Notes under the pieces: model-generated
Databases searched by the model: none
The model's input: only the letters and a program-made list of their open reading frames with translations
Told to the model about the DNA's origin: nothing
Assembly (NCBI GenBank): GCA_944470555.2
Contig: OX104130.1
Location: 69,507,160 to 69,571,159, forward strand
Reading direction: 5' to 3'
From: Heterobilharzia americana
Taxonomy: Eukaryota; Platyhelminthes; Trematoda; Strigeidida; Schistosomatidae
DNA: 64,000 nucleotides
Program-made: the position numbers and the translations under genes
Part shown: in pieces, positions 61,130-64,000 of the stretch
Numbering within the stretch: position 1 is the first letter of the stretch
How the letters are laid out: each line of letters starts with the position of its first letter

Positions 61130-61810
61130 TTTCACCACATTTTTGGACACTTTTAGTCCAAGCTTCTTGAAATCAAATGGATACGCATCTCAAGATCTTT
61201 ACAGACTGATTCCTCTTCTTTTTTGTATCAGCATAACCGGAGGTAAACTGGTTAAATGAGTGGTATATTAGAATGCTATATCATGATTCTTTTCTTGCGC
61301 ACAGAACCAACCAAAGTAGTACAGAAATGCTTCGGTCCAAGTTTTTACAATACACAGCAGCATGTAAAATAGAAAAGGGAAGAGAAAGAATGACCATGGG
61401 CTGTAAAAAAGGTATTACAAAAGCTTTTGAAGGGTGAAAATTTGATTCAAAGACCCTCGACCAAGTAAGAAACCTAATTGTTTTCTATAGCTTCTTGTTC
61501 TCAAGCTCAAGTTAGGCGTCATATAACTACTACTACCAGGATCTTCAACATGACAGTAGTCAGAATGACTATCTTGCGACCGTCAGAATAAAGACTTTTC
61601 CCTTTGTAATAAACCGGAGTAATTAATTTCTGGGTTAAGTCTCATTGTACTGACTTTAAATGGCATGGAATAACTGGCTACCCAGTTACTTTACTCAGTG
61701 GTTCACTACGTTAACCCTTAAAATCTTTCAATGACAAACCATCACTCTCTGCTGCTTTATATCGTTTAAGGTTTGAAACAGTCTCCGCGAATTCGATGAA
61801 ATGGAGATCA
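61130..61810 (-). pseudogene. Non-LTR reverse transcriptase fragment
   Basis: The minus strand shows EFAETVSNLKRYKAAESDGL then SLKDFKG (61,803-61,711), which is the fingers block E-x-x-x-x-I-x-x-LK-x-x-KA-x-G-x-DG-L. Next is KLITPVYYKGKSLYSDGRK (about 61,640-61,590, family W-x-x-S-x-I-x-P-x-(F/Y)-KKG). Then QLGFLLGRGSLNQIFTLQKL (61,480-61,418) matches QAGF-R-x-GRG-x-x-x-QIFTLRQ. The palm beyond is too eroded to read. It resembles the RT at 42.8-43.6 kb in type. Stops and frame changes make it inactive. Confidence 0.72.
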
Positions 61811-62779
61811 GGAATGTTTTCGGGCTAGCGCAGGATTTTAGACAAAATAAGCGTGGCTTTAGTCTGGTAGTTCTGTTTTTCAAACACTTCCGTTAAACAT
61901 ATTAGCCGCCTTTTCTGAAAGATTATCGTGAACCCTCCCTCTTTTGGTGAAGGTTTCATTCACCATTGTCTTCTTGCAAGTAAACTTAATAAGCCAAAAT
62001 AACTGTCAAATAATAACTAATGTTGATGTCTTCCCTACTGTTTTTCGATTTCTCAATTCATCAGAGTTTGCAACCACCATGAAAATTCCTAGTCCAGTTA
62101 AATCTTTTGCTTTCTGTTCCCATTGCTCTCAGAACTAGACCGAATGGGGTTGTGGAAGTCAATTGTTTTTCTAAACTGACTGCTTCTGTAAAAAATTTAG
62201 TAGTATGCTAGATCTCACCAATCTGGGGGTTACTGTCATGGTCAGATAAATACCTAGCTACCTCCTTCTTAAATACGCACTAAAAGTTTGCATATCCAGA
62301 GTGTACATATATAGGCTTCATTACTGCATGTCCTTTCTGATCGTCAAGCACCAAATGATGAAATATCCATCTCCATATATGATCAGACTTCAAGCAACTA
62401 TCAGAAGAAGATACATTAATCTTCCACCAAACCTGTTTATTGGTGGAGATACGACTTACCTATCTCCAACTTCGGTTTAATACCCGAGTAGGCCTACTGA
62501 AGTAGAGTCTAACATTTATATAAAGGAAGAATTGATAAAAATACTGGGGATGATCGTCATATCATTCGATCAGGGACATCGTAGGTAATTTTGATGGTGC
62601 TGTGTTCTCTATGCCGGGTAGTGAAATCATGAAGCTTCCACTGTCATTCTAGACAACATCATCAACACAAACTCCAGAAAGAAGTGAGTGGTAGGGTTTT
62701 ATCAGCAATATATGCAGCACCTTTCCTGATGACCTGGTGTGTGATTAGTTAGTTCTGCCAAAGTCTTGACACTACTTCC
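61811..62779. other. Eroded sequence between two retroelement relics
   Basis: This could hold the endonuclease end of the RT fragment to its left or the 3' end of the PLE to its right, but I can read no motif. The frame 61944-62138 is motif-free. Confidence 0.35.
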
Positions 62780-63300
62780 TTATTTATTTCGCTTGGTTGT
62801 CCTGCTGACCTGAAATTTCACCTTCTTGGTGCTTTTTAATATTTGATAGATTGTGTTAATGTCAATATGTTTGTTAATTGATGACTGATCTGAGTACCAA
62901 GTTTCTCAATATTCTCTCGCATTCTTTGCATTTCCTTTGTCCAGCATTACCACATCTTACAAGTCGAATTCATGTTCATACTTGCTCATATGCATTTATA
63001 TGATGGCAGATATGTCATGACACTTCAGTACTAGTTGATGTTCATGTAGACGGATACAAAGAGGGTGACCACTGTATTTGGTGTCGCATTTTCGCAATTT
63101 TTACAGCTTATTTCTCAGATAATGTTCGGTTTGTAGTCCTTTCTTATTGAATCCTATGGCCTGCACAATACAGAACGAAGTGATCTTTTTGGGTCTGTGA
63201 GATACAGAGATTCCAAAAGACTTCAATAATCTAGTTGTGATCGCTCAGATGTTCTTCATATAGGGAAAGATAATTCCTTGGTTGATATTCAAGTTCAACC
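62780..63300 (-). pseudogene. Penelope-like element GIY-YIG endonuclease relic
   Basis: Minus-strand reading from 63,290 gives FPYMKNI, AITTRLLKSFGISVSHRPKK (the linker S-x-x-I-x-RLL-x-x-x-x-I-x-V-x-HRP), a degraded segment, then KYSGHPLCIRLHEHQLVLKC (family Y-x-G-Q-T-x-R-L-x-x-RL-x-EH), HDISAII, then KYEHEFDL and DVVMLDKGNAKNARENIEKL. The C-terminal blocks correspond to H-x-FD-(L/W)-x-x-(V/A)-x-(V/I)-LD and the R-x-x-x-EAW region. The EAW glutamate and tryptophan are changed. It belongs to a different PLE subfamily from those at 10.4 and 35 kb. No RT palm is seen upstream within the window. Confidence 0.75.
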
Positions 63301-64000
63301 ACTCAGTTTTCCGGTTGTCCTATGACAGCTTATGAATGTAAACAAGTAGTACCGACTAACTAGTCCCTCATATGGTTTATTTTAGATCTCTAAAATATGA
63401 TAATCCGCCGATTCATTTTAGATGCAAACTGAAAGTGTGAGTAAATTTTATCCTTCTCTTTCTGCACTTTTTATATAGGATCTGATAGAGTAAAACAGTG
63501 TTAAAGCCAATTCCTAGCATGATACTAGCCCTTTAGTTTCATGAAGATGTAGCATGAAACGTACAGTATGATATCTCAATCCCTACTGTTTCGAAAGTCT
63601 TTTTGGAAGTAAATTTTCAATAGATATAGAACCTCTTTCCTTTTTTATTCCCTTTACAAATGTAGAAAAGATGGTAAAATGATATTAATTATCTGGAAGG
63701 TATATAATATTACTGCTGCCCCCAATAAATTCTACACGACCAAGTAAGTCAAACGCTTCATCACATAAATGGAGATATTTTGCTACAGTTCATTGTCAGT
63801 CATTAAATCACAGTAAGTAGTAAAGTAATCTCTGTTGGAAATACATGTATTCAAAATACAACTGTCATTCAAAAATGTCCCACATAAAATAAATTATTTC
63901 GCTAAGCTGCTTATTTTTTTACTAAAAAACAACATAGTATTGAAAGTATCCTTTAACCTTGAATAGTTTTTTTAAAATACACTTATGCATATTTGTTTTA
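63301..64000. other. AT-rich end of window, nothing recognised
   Basis: The RT of the PLE would lie here if present, but no catalytic motif is readable. Confidence 0.4.

Noticed and set aside
1..64000. Host protein-coding exons
   Set aside because: No conserved protein block outside transposable elements and no convincing splice-bounded open segments were found by reading; a transcript alignment would be needed to exclude short exons.

Overview
Organism and overall character. The window is AT-rich, has no credible host exon, and carries a set of repeats typical of flatworm genomes. The best fit is a blood fluke (Schistosoma or a close relative). This rests on RTE-type retrotransposons resembling schistosome SR2, Penelope-like elements (PLEs) with GIY-YIG endonuclease remnants, and tRNA-headed short repeats carrying hammerhead-ribozyme-like sequence (SMalpha-like). 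The species cannot be fixed from the window, and all family names come from recalled motifs, not from a search. Layout: a decayed but nearly full-length RTE copy (362-3700, plus); a fold-back short repeat (7149-7306); a PLE endonuclease relic (10408-10784, minus); two hammerhead-SINE copies and a possible PLE terminal repeat (17.2-18.4 kb); a second PLE relic (21410-21860, minus); another SINE (27911-28292); and an AT microsatellite beside an inverted repeat (28.8 kb). A compact PLE derivative at 34904-35834 has a 179-codon open endonuclease remnant between two inverted arms, and each arm holds a hammerhead-like motif. A 5S rRNA-derived sequence (36979-37096) directly abuts a second RTE copy (37.1-40.4 kb, plus). 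Next come an old APE-type non-LTR retrotransposon (41.9-45.7 kb, minus), a tRNA-like relic (46.66 kb), and an internally deleted 1-kb RTE derivative with a perfect 15-bp target-site duplication (46857-47868, minus). Then follow an SMalpha-like hammerhead relic (49.2 kb), a second tRNA-like head (53.8 kb), a pair of 486-bp, about 97 percent identical inverted repeats 2.2 kb apart (55481-55966 and 58140-58624) enclosing a SINE, and finally a decayed reverse transcriptase (61.1-61.8 kb) and a fourth PLE endonuclease relic (62.8-63.3 kb), both minus. How the parts relate: nothing here looks like a working pathway. The window is a layered repeat graveyard. Autonomous elements (RTE, PLE, second non-LTR family) have lost catalytic residues, while short derivatives keep element ends (RTE mini-element, PLE arms, hammerhead SINEs). 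The most informative signals are the hammerhead-bearing PLE arms, the mini-RTE with its intact duplication, the 5S/RTE junction, and the young 486-bp inverted repeats, whose family I could not identify. Most other open frames are short, lack recognisable motifs, and fit chance in AT-rich DNA.
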